Shown: in pieces, positions 33,985 to 45,751 of the stretch
How positions within the stretch are numbered: the stretch's first letter is position 1
How the letters are laid out: the number at the start of each line of letters is the position of its first letter
NCBI GenBank assembly: GCA_030762935.1
Contig: CM060897.1
Coordinates: forward strand, 113,642,176 to 113,706,175
Direction of reading: 5' to 3'
DNA: 64,000 nt
Source: Hymenopus coronatus
Taxonomy: Eukaryota; Arthropoda; Insecta; Mantodea; Hymenopodidae
Made by a program: the position numbers and the translations under genes
Notes under the pieces: generated by a model
The model's input: the letters and a program-made list of their open reading frames with translations, nothing else
Database searches by the model: none
Told to the model about the DNA's origin: nothing

Positions 33985-34185
33985 TGTAACATTTAAAGTC
34001 CTGTCCGGGGCTTTGCTTTAGAAACAACTCGTTGACTGTAAGTTTACTTCGAGTTTTTAATATTTTTTTTTCTTCAAACACGCACACATTCACGCTCTGT
34101 AGCGGATAATAAATGATTCTGGCTAAAGAAAAATTACCCTCTCCAACCTGGAATTGAACTCGGGACCTAAGCTCGCTGACCACTT
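33985..34185 (-). mobile_element. SINE-H, tRNA-like head
   Basis: On the minus strand the head includes 'ggtcagcgagcttaggtccc' and box B 'gagttcaattccagg'; a T-rich body lies to the left. Similarity to the other SINEs is limited to the tRNA part. Confidence 0.5.
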
Positions 34186-34485
34186 GACGGTTTCAGTTTC
34201 AGGAAAGGGATTTGGATCACTATATTAATAATCCCGTGCCACTTGAGCCCTTTGGAGCCGCTAGAGTCCTTACCCGACTGCCAACCTCACGCCCACTTAG
34301 TACACACGCAGAAGTGAGGTAGTCTACAATATTATTGTCTTATTATCTGATTGAAAACAGCATCATGTGTATTCTCTCCAGTTGAGGTGCATTTTCTTTC
34401 TGGGTGCATTAGCATTATACAGTTCAAATAAATGCATGACCTCACTTCACAGAAGACACAGTGTTTACTTGTATTTCAAGAAGAA

Positions 34486-35347
34486 TTTTACTTTCTCTAC
34501 ACGTACTCTGTACATAGCGTATAGAGAAGGTATTGCACTCCACCCAAAATTCGATACCGAAATTTCACCGGAAATAAATGTTTTGAGTCACCCTGCATCT
34601 AAAAAGAGAATTTTTGGAAAAAGGTCCATGTGTGCGTGTATATCTGTGTGTGTGCGTGCGCGTTTGTGACAGTGGACAGCATAGCTCAAAAATAAAAAGT
34701 CCGTTTGTTATTTTCCAAGCATACGACACGAAGATTTTCAAGAAAATGGCCCACCACCAACTACACTTTACATTGAAAACATTTCGAAAATTTTTATTTT
34801 CTCTAAAACGGCTGTAACGATTTTGATTTAAATCACTTCTATTTAATATATTCACATGCCATATAAAATGTATATCTTGAGTTTTCTGAGAATAGCCTAC
34901 AAACAGCTCTTTATTCTGAATGAATTTTGAGGAATTTTGAATAACTGGTAAACCTTAAGAGATAGAAAAACATTTACTATACAATAAATGTACATCACGA
35001 TACAACACAAAATGTGTCATATATATTTTTTCATGGAGTTGATCGTTTTTGAGATATTCCTTGCATTTGGTTTCAGCTTTGAAAAATGTATACTTTTCTC
35101 ATACAGGAATTCGTGATGTCCAGTTCATACAAACAAAGAAACTTCAGTGGCATAGCAACCAGCTTTTGACTATCATTTTAACGTATGGCACTCCCTTATT
35201 TCGCTTCTACTTACAAGGAATCAAATAATAACACTATTTCTGCTAATATTTTCTCAATTAGCATGAAGTAAATAGAAGAATATGCGTATTAACAATAATT
35301 GTTACAGCTATGTAGAGAAAGTCATGTGAGTGGAACACATATTTTTT
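34486..35347 (-). repeat. Family H copy, full length
   Basis: 3' palindrome 'tacacgtactctgtacatag'; 5' end 'agtcatgtgagtggaacaca'. The minisatellite is GT-rich (34625-34670). Confidence 0.92.
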
Positions 35348-35863
35348 ACATATAGCTTCTTTCCTCTATCAGGATCTGCATTTCACTTCTTAAGACCTTT
35401 TTTTTTGTGGTTTTCATAAAAAATCTGTATTTTTTGTATTTGTGAAATAATGCACCAAACTTTAAAGTACATTTTTCAACCTTCGATTCTCCTAGGACGG
35501 TGTAACACATATTTTGGACACAACTTTAAAGCGTTGAGCTGTTAAGTGATTCTCTATGTCAACCAAAGCCATTTTCTCAGGTTTCAATTTTTTTTTCGCA
35601 TATTCAAAATATATCTACTCCACCAAAAACGTTTCCCCAAAGCAGTGCATAAAGCTTGTAATACATTTCTGGCTGGAATTCTTATATCGGTTGCATATTA
35701 GTTTTAAACAATTAATTAGTTAAATTTTGTGCATTGGTAGTATTGTTTGCTTGTTTTCGCTTTGAAATATAAAATATTCAAAAAACAAAAGAACAAAAAA
35801 AAAACAAGGAAAGAGTACCTACCATAGGAAAAATTTATTACAAAGATATTAAGGAAAGTACTT
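35348..35863. other. Unassigned AT-rich DNA
   Basis: 'aactttaaagtacatttttc' and 'aactttaaagcgttgagct' form a loose internal direct repeat. No coding similarity noticed. Confidence 0.35.
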
Positions 35864-36508
35864 TAAAAATCTAATGTATTCCATTCAAATGACTTTCTCT
35901 ACATTTCTGTAACAAGTTATAGTTGAGAAATATATTCATCTCTCTACTTCGAGATAAAATTAGCAGAAATTATCTTATTACTTGCTTCCTCGTTATAAGG
36001 GAGTGCCAAGGCTAAACCTGTCAAATGTTTTAACAACTGGTTGCTAGTGAATGAAATTCCTTTGTATGCATGGCTACTTGCTGACAAAATGCAAAAAAGT
36101 GTACATATTTTTAAATTGCAACCAATAACTAGGAATATCTCAGAAACAGTCAGCTCTACCAAAATATGTATGATATAAATTGTGTGTTTTAAAGAAATTT
36201 ACAATTTATGTGTAGTAAGTTTTTGTCTATCTATTACAGTGTGCCAGTTTTACAAAATGTATCAAACTTCATCCAGAATAAAGGGGTTTTCAGAGATTAC
36301 TTCCAGAAAATTCAAGGTATGCATTTAATTTATTATGTAAATAGCGCTAATATATACTTTAATTAAAGTCATTTTTTTTTTTTGATTCAGCTGGTCTCAA
36401 AACTTGCGTTTCCGGTTAAACATCGCTATTGAATTTCGATATTAATATTTCTGCAATACAATATCTTCTCTGTACACTATGTATATTAGTACGTGTAGGG
36501 AAATTAGA
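35864..36508 (+). repeat. Family H copy with internal deletion
   Basis: 5' end 'aaaaatctaatgtattccat'; 3' end 'tagtacgtgtagggaaatta'. The region holding the internal palindrome and minisatellite is missing (around 36370). Confidence 0.85.
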
Positions 36509-37117
36509 AAGGATGCATAGCGAGATTTGTTTTAGCTAATTAAATCGAATAAATTAGTACATCCAGAATGGAAATAAACATTTCAATAAATGAACACCTT
36601 TATTACAATTATTGTCTGTCAAAACATTTCATCTCGAAATTTAATACTTAGCACTTAGCATCTTTTTTAGCATCTTAAAACCTTTGGTTCAGAATAGATT
36701 ATTATTTAAATATAGAAATACTGTACGGCCGGTACGACTTACAATCCGGCCGCCCTAGAGAGCGGTGCCTGATCTGCTCGGCTCATTTGACAATAAAGGG
36801 ACACATATCAGGCAAACAAAGACATTTGTATTGCTTTCCTGTAAAACAGTCCCGAATGTTCGTAACTGCACTATCGAGAACGGTTCATTTCTGGAACCTT
36901 GTGAGTCGTGAATTTCAGTAATTTCGAAGATTGTAACCTTCCGAACCTGGCTGCGGGAGTATATAAAAGACCAAAGTGGTCTGGTGGTGTGAAAGAGACC
37001 AAAAGTCAGTCTAGTGATGGGCAAACGATAAAGAGAAGAAGTGCAGCTGACAATGGACAATGCATAATGAAATCAATCGTGAGTTGTAACTTAATTGTTT
37101 GTTCCGCAATTACCGTG
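36509..37117. other. Unassigned
   Basis: Includes a short GC-rich palindromic patch, 'acggccggtacg' and 'tccggccgcc', near 36725-36755. A 101-codon minus frame (37060-36755) shows no known motif. Confidence 0.35.
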
Positions 37118-37225
37118 TGTAGGACCAGAGGGTAAAACTGAAAAATGAATGTCTTAGCTGGGATTTGAAACACGGATCTCCTGGTCATCGTCCAGTAATT
37201 CAAATCACTGGCGACAGGGAGTTAA
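37118..37225 (-). mobile_element. SINE-G related tRNA-like segment
   Basis: The minus strand reads 'aggagatccgtgtttcaaat' then 'cccagctaagac', close to the box B context at 11455-11592. The A box is diverged. Confidence 0.5.
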
Positions 37226-37411
37226 ATTGCCCAACTAATTCGCTTTTCTGAAATTATTTTTAGCTGGCATATACCAATGGCGACTTACAACGTCGTTAAT
37301 ACTTAAATCTCGGTCTTTCATTAATTCACAATCGTCTAATAGTTAAGAAACAATTAATACACAATGACTGAACTTTCACAATAGTCGACGTATAATAGTT
37401 GGTTAAGAAAC

Positions 37412-37605
37412 AATAGGCTGACACCGTAGCTAAGTCAGTGGGTCTCTTGTTTGTTTATCTATCGGTCCAGGGTTCGAATCCTACCTGTGGGATGGAGAAT
37501 GTTTCTTTTAATCCTATTTCCTATCCTCCCCAGAGTCTGTAACTATAAATGAGAGTGTGAATGTGTGTGGTCTAATATATAACAATAAACAAGTTGAAAC
37601 CTAAT
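37412..37605 (+). mobile_element. SINE-F
   Basis: Head 'gtagctaagtcagtgggtct' with box B 'agggttcgaatcc'. The body shares 'ccccagagtctgtaact' with 14262-14470. 'ataacaataaacaag' is near its 3' end. Confidence 0.65.
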
Positions 37606-38079
37606 GACTGTAAACAGTCCACAAATTAACACCATTTCCAGGAGACAAAATGTTCCTCAGGAAAACCGCCGATATGACCATGCAGGTTGAGACAGTACCT
37701 ATCTTGACCCGGGGCAAAATTATATTCTTAGAAGAGAAAATATAAATGAACAATGAAAATGGGAAGGGTAGAAATACTTTTAACACGTATAAGTCACGAG
37801 CCCAGGGTCCAAGATCCTGTTACATACCGTGCATTGAACCGAAGGGGTGAATATGAATGGACTCTGCCCGAGGCGACTAACGGGACCTAGCAAGACAATG
37901 TTCTCCGCTGGTCAGGCGACAGTGTGAGGCACTTGGTGAAGATGTGAAATTTATAATTCGTGGTGGAGCCGAAAATGCGACATTTTAAGGCACTTGACGA
38001 AGAACTCCCGCACGACCAAGATGTGATATTTGAGCGCGTGATGTAATCATTAGTTGTGACGGAAGAAAGTGATTTTAAG
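37606..38079. other. Unassigned
   Basis: 37830-38000 is closer to 50% GC ('aggcgactaacgggacctag') with 'aggcacttg' repeated at about 37928 and 37990. Origin unknown. Confidence 0.35.
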
Positions 38080-38865
38080 ATCGAGAAAATTTAGCAGAAA
38101 TAAGTCTTATTTCTTGCTTTATTGTAAGTAGAAGCGAAATAAGGGAGTACCATAGGTTAAAGTGAAAGCCAAAAGCTGGTTACTATGTGACTGATGTTCC
38201 TTTGTTTGTATGGACAGGAGTTGACAAATTCCTGTATGAGAAAAGTATAAGTTTTTCAAAGCAGAAACCAAGAAAAAGGAATATCTCAAAAACGATAAAC
38301 TCCACGAAAAAAATGTATACAACATAAATTGTGTTTTAATGTGCTCTAAATTTTTTGTGGGTTAAGTTTTTGTTAAGTTTTTTTTGTTAAGCCTGTGTCC
38401 ATCTCTTACGTTTTAGTAGTTATGAAAAATTCATCCTGAATAAAGTAGTCTTCAAAGGCTATTCCCAGAAAATTCAAAATATACATTTTATTTGTCAGGT
38501 AAATAACTTTAATATACGATATTTTAATTTTCGAAAAAAGTTCCATGTAAAAGGTAGTTTGAGGTGGGGGAATTTTTCTCAAAATCTTCGTGTCGCATCC
38601 CTGGAAGGTACTAAACTTAGATACCAAGTTTGGTATTTTACCGACTTTTCGTTTTTGAGTTATCGTGTTCACAGACACACGGACACACTGACACACGGAC
38701 ACACGGACACACACACGCGGACGTTTTTCTGAAAATACTTTTTTATGGATACAGGAGACCCTAAAACATATATTTCCGGTGAAATCTCGGTGTCGAATTT
38801 TTTGTTGGAGTGCAATACACTCTCTATTCACTATGTACATACTGAGTATAGAGAAAGTAAAAATT
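38080..38865 (+). repeat. Family H copy, young, 5'-truncated
   Basis: Starts at 'gagaaaatttagcagaaata'; complete 3' end. Its minisatellite is a run of 8-10-base units (cacacggac). The recurrent antisense frame is open for 144 codons (38840 to 38406). Confidence 0.92.
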
Positions 38866-39261
38866 AAGAGGTATTCGTGTGTGTTCTACGACGAAAAAAG
38901 GCCGGACTCAGTTAATAAATCACTTGTATCTCACCACAACCTGAAAGAGTCTCCATGCTAACAACAACCTTGATCTAAGCCAACCACACCCACTCCATTC
39001 CAATACCAATAACCCGCGTCCGGATTCGAACAGTACCACCACAAGGTAAGGCAGGTTATAAAAGACAGAAATAAATAATTTAACATGATTGACCTAATAA
39101 TTTGGTTAAGAAACAATTAACAACGACTTGGCATTACTTCGTTTAGAAACAACAATGATATGTAATATTTGGTTAAACTATTAATATCCTTTTTCTCCCT
39201 GATAATCTGAGCATTTTATTTTTAAAGGTTTAGATTAGAATTGGTTCCTGAAGATAAGCAA
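38866..39261. other. Unassigned
   Basis: Apart from short AT-rich stretches nothing is recognised. Confidence 0.35.
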
Positions 39262-39263
39262 TA

Positions 39264-40020
39264 TACAAGGTGTTAATGAAGTATACCGAAATATTTTCAC
39301 AGAATATGTGGATTACTTAAATAAATAATTTGCGGTAGGAGACGTATAGCCTATTTATTGAAATTTCGAAGTAACGGCTATAAGTTTCTGAAGTGTCAGT
39401 ACGCCACTGACTAATTTATCAACCATTCGAGAGCATAACACGAAAAACGAAGGGACAAATTACAGCGTACTTCTCTAGCGTCGTGGATATGATACTGACT
39501 TGAAAGTGAAACATGGTTACCGAGTTTGGGTCCCGTTCACCTATAGCGGCACATCTGGAATGAAAAAAAAAAAATAATAATAATAATAATAATAATAAAA
39601 ATATTTACTCAATGACAGGAAACGAACAAATGACCTTTGGGATAGAACCTTCTCGCGTTACGCATTAAGCCACCAGAGGAAATGAACAAACATCTTCAGA
39701 GTAGGCTACATAACTCAAGAACGTAGTTAATGAACGCTCAGTGTCGCACTATCAAGTGGTTAGTACGAGGTTTTACAGCTTTTTGCGACATTAAATCTTG
39801 AGAACGCTAGTAACGAGCTGCTAAAAATCGATATTTCTATACTTGGGCAGCAATTTTAAAGACATTCTAAGCCATTTTTTCAACCTGCTTTGCTTTAACG
39901 CCGACTTTCAGCACACACGTTTAACGCTATCCGGGGACCCTGCATCGCAAATCTTTTATTACTTATATTAGTCACGTGCACAACCTCAAATTATTTCGGT
40001 GTAGTCATTAACACCCTGTA
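39264..40020. mobile_element. Non-autonomous TIR element (mariner-like ends), 757 bp
   Basis: The left end TACAAGGTGTTAATGA and the inverse of the right end TACAGGGTGTTAATGA continue in similarity for about 30 bp. TA lies outside each end (39262-39263, 40021-40022), as for Tc1/mariner insertion. No transposase frame remains. The interior holds a tRNA-like piece (near 39470-39540) with an A tail and (TAA)n at 39562-39600. Confidence 0.8.
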
Positions 40021-40112
40021 TATCATACAGGGGTTAATAGTTCGAATCTAACCTACAAAACTTATTCACACCAAGTTACCACATCTGCGCAAAAACCATG
40101 CATAGGTGAACG

Positions 40113-40170
40113 ACAAAAAACAAAAAAAAAAAAAACAAAAAACAAAAAAAAAACAGCACCAAAAAAATTA
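40113..40170. repeat. A-rich tract (CA5-14)n
   Basis: Runs of A separated by single C. It lies immediately left of a minus-oriented stretch and may be an old retroposon tail. Confidence 0.9.
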
Positions 40171-40196
40171 AATGGCGTGCTATTTATGAAAGCTCT

Positions 40197-40390
40197 TTAA
40201 CTACTGTAGTTCTCAGCGTCCTATTCTATACTGGGGGTGAAATACCGCTTAATTTTCCTCAGAGGCCTCTCTATCAGGCTTGAGGTCCTTTTACGAGCCG
40301 TAAATATACGCCTGAAACAATTCATCGTCCGCGACCTTGTGTATATAAAGTTAGCATGGTAACCATTACACCATGGAAGACGACATAAGT
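40197..40390 (-). mobile_element. SINE-D
   Basis: Minus strand: head 'gtgtaatggttaccatgct', then 'gtcgcggacgatgaattgtt' and 'taaaaggacctcaagcctga'. The middle is shorter than in the copy at 15667-15965. Confidence 0.75.
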
Positions 40391-40437
40391 GGACGACGAC
40401 TATACGAGGGGCACTATTTATATTTTGACCCGACTAA

Positions 40438-41296
40438 TAAAAACATCTGAGGTGTTTCATTCACGTGACTTTCTCTACATCTCTGCAACAAAATATTGTT
40501 AAAAAGTTTATGTTTCTATTTACTTTATGCTAATCGAGAAAAAATCAGCAGAAATTGTCTTATTACTTGCTTCCTTGTAAGTAGAAGCGAAATAACAGTG
40601 TACCATAGGTTAAAGTGATAGTCAAAAGCTGTTTGCTATGCTGACTGAAGTTTCTTTGTTTGTATGGATGGGAGTTGATAAAGCCCTGTGTGAGGAAAGT
40701 ATAATTTTTGAAAGCTGAAACCAAAAACAAGGAATATGTCAAAAACAATATCTTCAAGAAAAAATACATATAACATAAATTGTGTGTTTTAAAGTGTTCT
40801 ACATTTTTTGTATGGCAAGTTCTTTTCCACCTCTTGCGGTTTAGTAGCTATGCAAAATTCCGTAAAATTCATCCAGAATAAAGTAGACTTTAGAAGCTAT
40901 TCTCAGAAACTTCAAAATATACATTTTATTTGTCAGGTAAATATCTTTAATATACGTTATTTTAAACAAAATCGTTAGAGCCATTTTTGAGAAAATAAAC
41001 ATTTTCGAAAAAATTTCCATGTAAAGGGTAGATAGGGGAGGGGGGATTTTTCTCAACATCTTCGTGTCGCATCCCTGGAAAATACTAAACATAAATACCA
41101 TGCTTGGTATTTTACCGCCTTTTCGTTTTTGAGTTATCGTGTTCACGGACTAACGGACACGCACACGTGGACCTATTTCTGAAAATACTCTTTTGGCTAT
41201 ATTTTCGGTGAAATCTCGCTATCGAATTTTTGGGTGGGATGATTGCAATACCTTCTCCATACACTATGTACACAGTACGTGCAGAGAAAGTAAAAA
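40438..41296 (+). repeat. Family H copy, full length, young
   Basis: 5' end 'catctgaggtgtttcattca', 3' end 'gcagagaaagtaaaaat'. Just left of it, 'tacgaggggcacta' (40409-40422) resembles a mariner terminus. Confidence 0.94.
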
Positions 41297-41311
41297 TGGT
41301 GACTTGTCTAT

Positions 41312-42222
41312 AAAATCTGATGTGTTCAATTCACATGACTTTTTCTACAACTCTGCAATAAATGATTGTTAAAAAGGTTATGCTTCTATTTACTTCCTGC
41401 TTATCGAGAAAAAATTAGCAGAAATAGTCTTATTACTTGCTTCCTTGTAAGTAGAAGCGAAATAAAGGAGTACCATAGGTTAAAGTGATGGTCAAAAGCT
41501 AGTTGCTATGTGATTGAAGTTTCTTTGTTTGTATGGACACGAGTTCACAAAGTCCTGTATGAGAAAAGTATGTTTTTATAGCTGAAACAAAAAACAAGGA
41601 ATATCTAAAAAACAACCAACTCCAGGAAAAAATGTGTATAACATAAATTGTGTGTTTTAAAGTGCTCTGCATTTGTTGTGTGTTAAGTTTTTGTCCATCT
41701 CTTATGGTTTAGCAGCTATGCAAAATTCCGTAAAATTGACCCAGAATAAAGTAGTCTTCAGAAGCTATTCCCAGAAAATTCAAAATATATATTTTATTTG
41801 TCAGGTAAATATGTTTAATATACGAAATTTTAATTAAAATCATTAGAGCCATTTTTTATAAAATCAAAATTTTCGAAAAAGTTCCAGGTTAAGGGTAGTT
41901 TGGGGCGGGGGTGGGATTTTTCTTAAAATCTTCGTGTCGAATCCCTGGAAGATAGTAAAACTAAATACCAAGTTTGATATTTTACCGACTTTTCGTTTTT
42001 GAGTTATCGTGTTCACAGGCACACGGACGGACACACGGACACACTGACACACGGACACACGGACACACGGACACACACGGACCTTTTTCTGAGAATACTT
42101 TCTTGGATACAGGGGACCCAAAAACATATATTTCCAATGAAATCGCGGTATCGAATTTTTTGGTGGAATGCAATACCTTCTCTATACACTATGTACATAA
42201 TGCGTATAGAGAAAGTAAAAAT
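41312..42222 (+). repeat. Family H copy, full length, longest minisatellite
   Basis: Lies 15 bp after the previous copy in the same orientation and is closely similar, so the pair is either tandem insertion or duplication. The 8-base unit acacggac and variants repeat about eight times (42017-42085). Cleanest 3' palindrome: 'tatacactatgtacataatg'. Confidence 0.95.
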
Positions 42223-42227
42223 TGCTT

Positions 42228-43222
42228 TACTATTTCACGAAATATTCCCCTTTATTGTCAATACACTTTTGCAGGCGTCCGAACCATTTTTTTCCAATCT
42301 GCTTGAGACACCTCCAAAACATGATTTTTTAACGCATCAACATTTTCTTCTGCGGCTGTCCAGACATTTTATTCTTGATTTTCGGGAGCAAAAAGAAATC
42401 ATTGACTGCCAAATCTGGACTGGTCGGTACATAAGTAATTAATTGGATTTCTTGAATGTCGAGCGTTCGCATTGTCTTAATTAAAAACGATCCGATGCCA
42501 CTTGTTCGTTTTCTTATTTCATCGAAGACTGCCGGTAAACAAATGGTTTTGTGTCATTCAGAACTGAATGTTTCATTTTCCTCTAAAGGCACTGTTGTCA
42601 AATGAGCAACTTTTCTGATGAAAACGACCATTAGTTTCGAGGTGCTTCGAACGCGAAGAACTTTTGTTGGATTTGGTTCATCTTGAAACACCCATACAGT
42701 CAACTGCTCTTTACATTCTGACTCATATGCATAGATTCATGATTTGTTACCTTTTACAATCTATTTTGTCTTTTGAAGTCCTAGCATTGTATTTCTTGAG
42801 CAATTGTGCGCACAAATCGAAACGGAAATCCTTTTGAGATTGTGTCAAATTATGTGAGATCCAACGAGAGCAAACCTTTTCCACGGCTAAATCTCCATAC
42901 AATATTATATATAGATACACTGATGGAACTAATGCTTAGGTTTTCCTCTATCTCACAGTATGCAGCATAACAATCTTTCATTATCAGTATTTGCACAGCA
43001 TCAATATTTTTGGGGCAACTGATTTTGGACGACCTTCACGAATTTCTTAGTAAGCGAACGGCGGCCTCGATTAAACTCGTTATACCAGCGTTTCACATTG
43101 GCAACGAATGGAGCTTCATGTGCAAATGTAACATCAAGTTTTCAGTGCTCACTTCTCTTTATAATCCTTGTCGAAAGTCATAATAAATCATGGCAGGAAA
43201 GTATTCACGAGTTAATTCCATC
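42228..43222 (-). mobile_element. Mariner transposase pseudogene (second lineage)
   Basis: The minus-strand start MELTREYFPAMIYYDFRQGL is the N-terminus of a common arthropod mariner lineage. PKNIDAVQILIMKD and EIEENLSISSISVS follow (second HTH). The first catalytic block reads GNKS*IYAY, where the expected Asp is Asn and Trp is a stop. DNANARH keeps the second Asp and SPDLAVNDFF the third. The C-terminus KNHVLEVSQADWKK is clear. There are at least five stops and several frameshifts. It starts a few bases after a family H 3' end; I could not identify terminal repeats. Confidence 0.85.
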
Positions 43223-43869
43223 TTTTCGCTGAGACACAGTTTTAAAGCCACTGTGAACAATCAAATAACGCTCTATTGAACAACATCTGAAGTAAGTTAA
43301 GGTCAATAATGTTAAACTTTGCTATTGAAACACCAGATGGCACATACAGCAATCCTTGTTGTCTAGGCTCAAAGTAAAACAGTGGCCCTTGTAAACAGAA
43401 ACAAATGGGCTGTGCATCCTGGAAATTCTGAAACTATATAGAAATACACTGTTATTTTCAAACGTTATTTTATTGCATCTTCAGGCAATAGTTAGTAATT
43501 TAGTTGTAACAGTTAATTTGCAAGGCACGGTTGCGGTTTCATTTGCAGTAAATGTTGACTGCAAATATTGGCATGTAACTACATTCAGCAACAGATGGCG
43601 CTCTCTCACATGCAACATTAACAGCCCTAACATTGCTCTAATTGTGCTGCCTGACGCACGCGTTTAAATGGTCAAATTACCATGGTCATCATGAATCGTA
43701 TTGCTGGTAAAAGTTTAGGGGAGACTATACGACGAACGTTCCAAAAAACTGAAACGTTTGGTTTTGTGAAAAGTTCAATTTTTATGAGGTTGAGTTTATT
43801 CGATTATCCCTTTAATTTAATTTATATTTTATAGTTTTAGGCATCATTCTTATCTTTTAAAGGTATTAT
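43223..43869. other. Mariner 5' flank, then unassigned
   Basis: 43223-43430 probably includes the untranslated part and lost right terminus of the mariner. Beyond it a 64-codon frame (43473-43667) has no motif. Confidence 0.4.
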
Positions 43870-44724
43870 TTTGTCTATCACATATTGTCAATGTTCATAG
43901 CAGAGATACAGAAAGCATTGTATTTCAGCTCAGTGTTTCTAAACTGAAATTTCACCGAAAATAAAACGTTTTCAGTACCCCTGAATCAAAAAAAAAAAAA
44001 GAAAAAAAAAAGGAATTTTAGAAAAAGACGTGTTCGTGCGTGTCTGCAACTGTAAGCAGGACAATTCAAAATCGAAAAATAGGATTAGTATTTATGTTTA
44101 GTACCTTCCAATGATGCGATACGAAGATTTTGTAGAAATCCCCGCCCCAAACTACCCCTTACAAGGGGAAAATATTGTTTTTTTTTCTCTCTCAAAAATA
44201 GCACCAACAATTTTGATTAAGGTTTGATTAAAATACCGTATATTAAACTAATTTACATGAAACATAACATGTATATCTTGAATTTTCTGTAAATAGTTTT
44301 TGAAGAGCTCTTTATTCTGTAAGAATTTTTCTGAATTTTGCATAACTAGTAAAGCGAAAGATAAAGACAAAAACTTACTTCGTAAAATGTAGATCTGGTT
44401 AAAATATACAATTTGTGTAACTGATCTTTTTTCGTTCATCATTTTTTAGATATTCCTTGTTATTGGTTCAAGTTTTAAAGTGATTAAACATTCTCATACG
44501 GGAATTTGTCAACTGCTGTCAATATTTGTCAAATCATATAGCAACCGGCTTTTAAAAGATTTGAGTAACATTAGCCTAGTGTATTCCCTTCTACTCACAA
44601 GAAAAGCAATGAGACCATTTCTGCTAATGGATTAGCAAAAGGTAAATAAAGGAATGAGCTTTACAGAAATAATTTGTTTCGGAGATGTAGAGAAAGCCAT
44701 GTGAATTTAACACATTACATTTTT
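43870..44724 (-). repeat. Family H copy, old
   Basis: Weak 3' end ('gtcaatgttcatagcagaga'); 5' end 'gatgtagagaaagccatgtg'. Poly-A/poly-T slippage has expanded two sites (43988-44010, 44170). Confidence 0.82.
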
Positions 44725-44734
44725 ATTCTTTAAA

Positions 44735-45515
44735 GGTAACAGGCAACATATTATATCCACGATGACATATGGAGGAGAAATATGGGGTTAAGAATAAACA
44801 GGGAATCAATTTTTGAAAGGAATTTTGGTGGTAGGGAGAGGTATTGCGAAATATGGAAATTCGGGGCGCCTAATGAAGTGATAGAGTGCAAAATCAGATG
44901 AATTAAATATTGAATGAGAATAAGTTCACGGAGACGAATCTTTAGTTGGGGCTGTCTGCTAACGCGGACAGCTGAGAATGGAAGGTAGTTCGACTTGGGC
45001 AACAGAATAAAGATAGGTTTGGAAACCATTGGATGTGCTCATTTGGCTTGCGGGGCAGGGAAGCACACGGACTGTCTGGAGAAAGATGAAGAAAAATCCT
45101 CTGTGACATTGATCGGTAGTAAATAAATGCGCATTCCATGAAGATTTCGTTGGCAGTTTAGTCTGGACTAAAATCGGACTGGGGGTATAGAGCCATTCAT
45201 TCAAAAAGGCACCAAACTGTTTATACAGAGTTCGCGTTGTGGATGACAAAAATTACTGTTGAAAATGAAATGTCAATATGCTCCATTTGTGAGGAGGAAC
45301 AGTCTTGGGTGCATATCTCGGCGCGGAGGAATGGAGAGAAACGTATTTATCGCGATCCTTTGAAGAGTTTGAATGGAGGGTTAGGGGAATGCTGGACGGT
45401 ATGGATGGTATAGCAGACCTGAAAGCGAAATTTCTGCTTGAGGCGCGGCAGTTAAGATCGGAGAAGGCTGATAGTAGGGAAAGGGGAAGAGGTAAGAGAG
45501 CTAAACAGTGATGAT
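44735..45515 (+). mobile_element. Non-LTR retrotransposon fragment
   Basis: MTYGGEIWGL (from 44763), a stop, then RINRESIFERNFGG. This corresponds to the 'LLYG.E.W' region after the reverse-transcriptase palm. The knuckle MSICSICEEEQSWVHI near 45270-45320 gives the C-terminus. The 68-codon frame 45305-45511 is the shifted tail of the same ORF. GC content is higher than its neighbours. Confidence 0.7.
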
Positions 45516-45674
45516 AGTGCTCTATATATGCATACTTATTTTCCTTAAGTGTTATTTATTTACCTTACATAACTGCACACAATAATGCATCGAAATATAA
45601 TTTACGTTGTCTGCATATTTTCTAAATTTAAATGGAATATGTTTGTCTCTTTATTCTTCGTTTTAACTATTTTT

Positions 45675-45751
45675 AGTTTCCACTCAAAAATGCAATACTG
45701 AGATTTCACGAGAAATACGTGTTTTAGGGCCCCCTGTATCCAAAAAGAACA
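45675..45751 (-). repeat. Family H 3' fragment lacking the palindrome
   Basis: 'gcaatactgagatttcacga' to 'gtatccaaaaagaac'. It directly precedes another copy's 3' end. Confidence 0.7.

Noticed and set aside
42010..42090. Regulatory array of 8-bp boxes
   Set aside because: The acacggac run is the family H minisatellite and its sequence is not conserved between copies.
40438..42222. Direct repeats suggesting a CRISPR-like or satellite array
   Set aside because: Only two ~880-bp units, both ordinary family H copies. Unit size and eukaryotic context exclude CRISPR.
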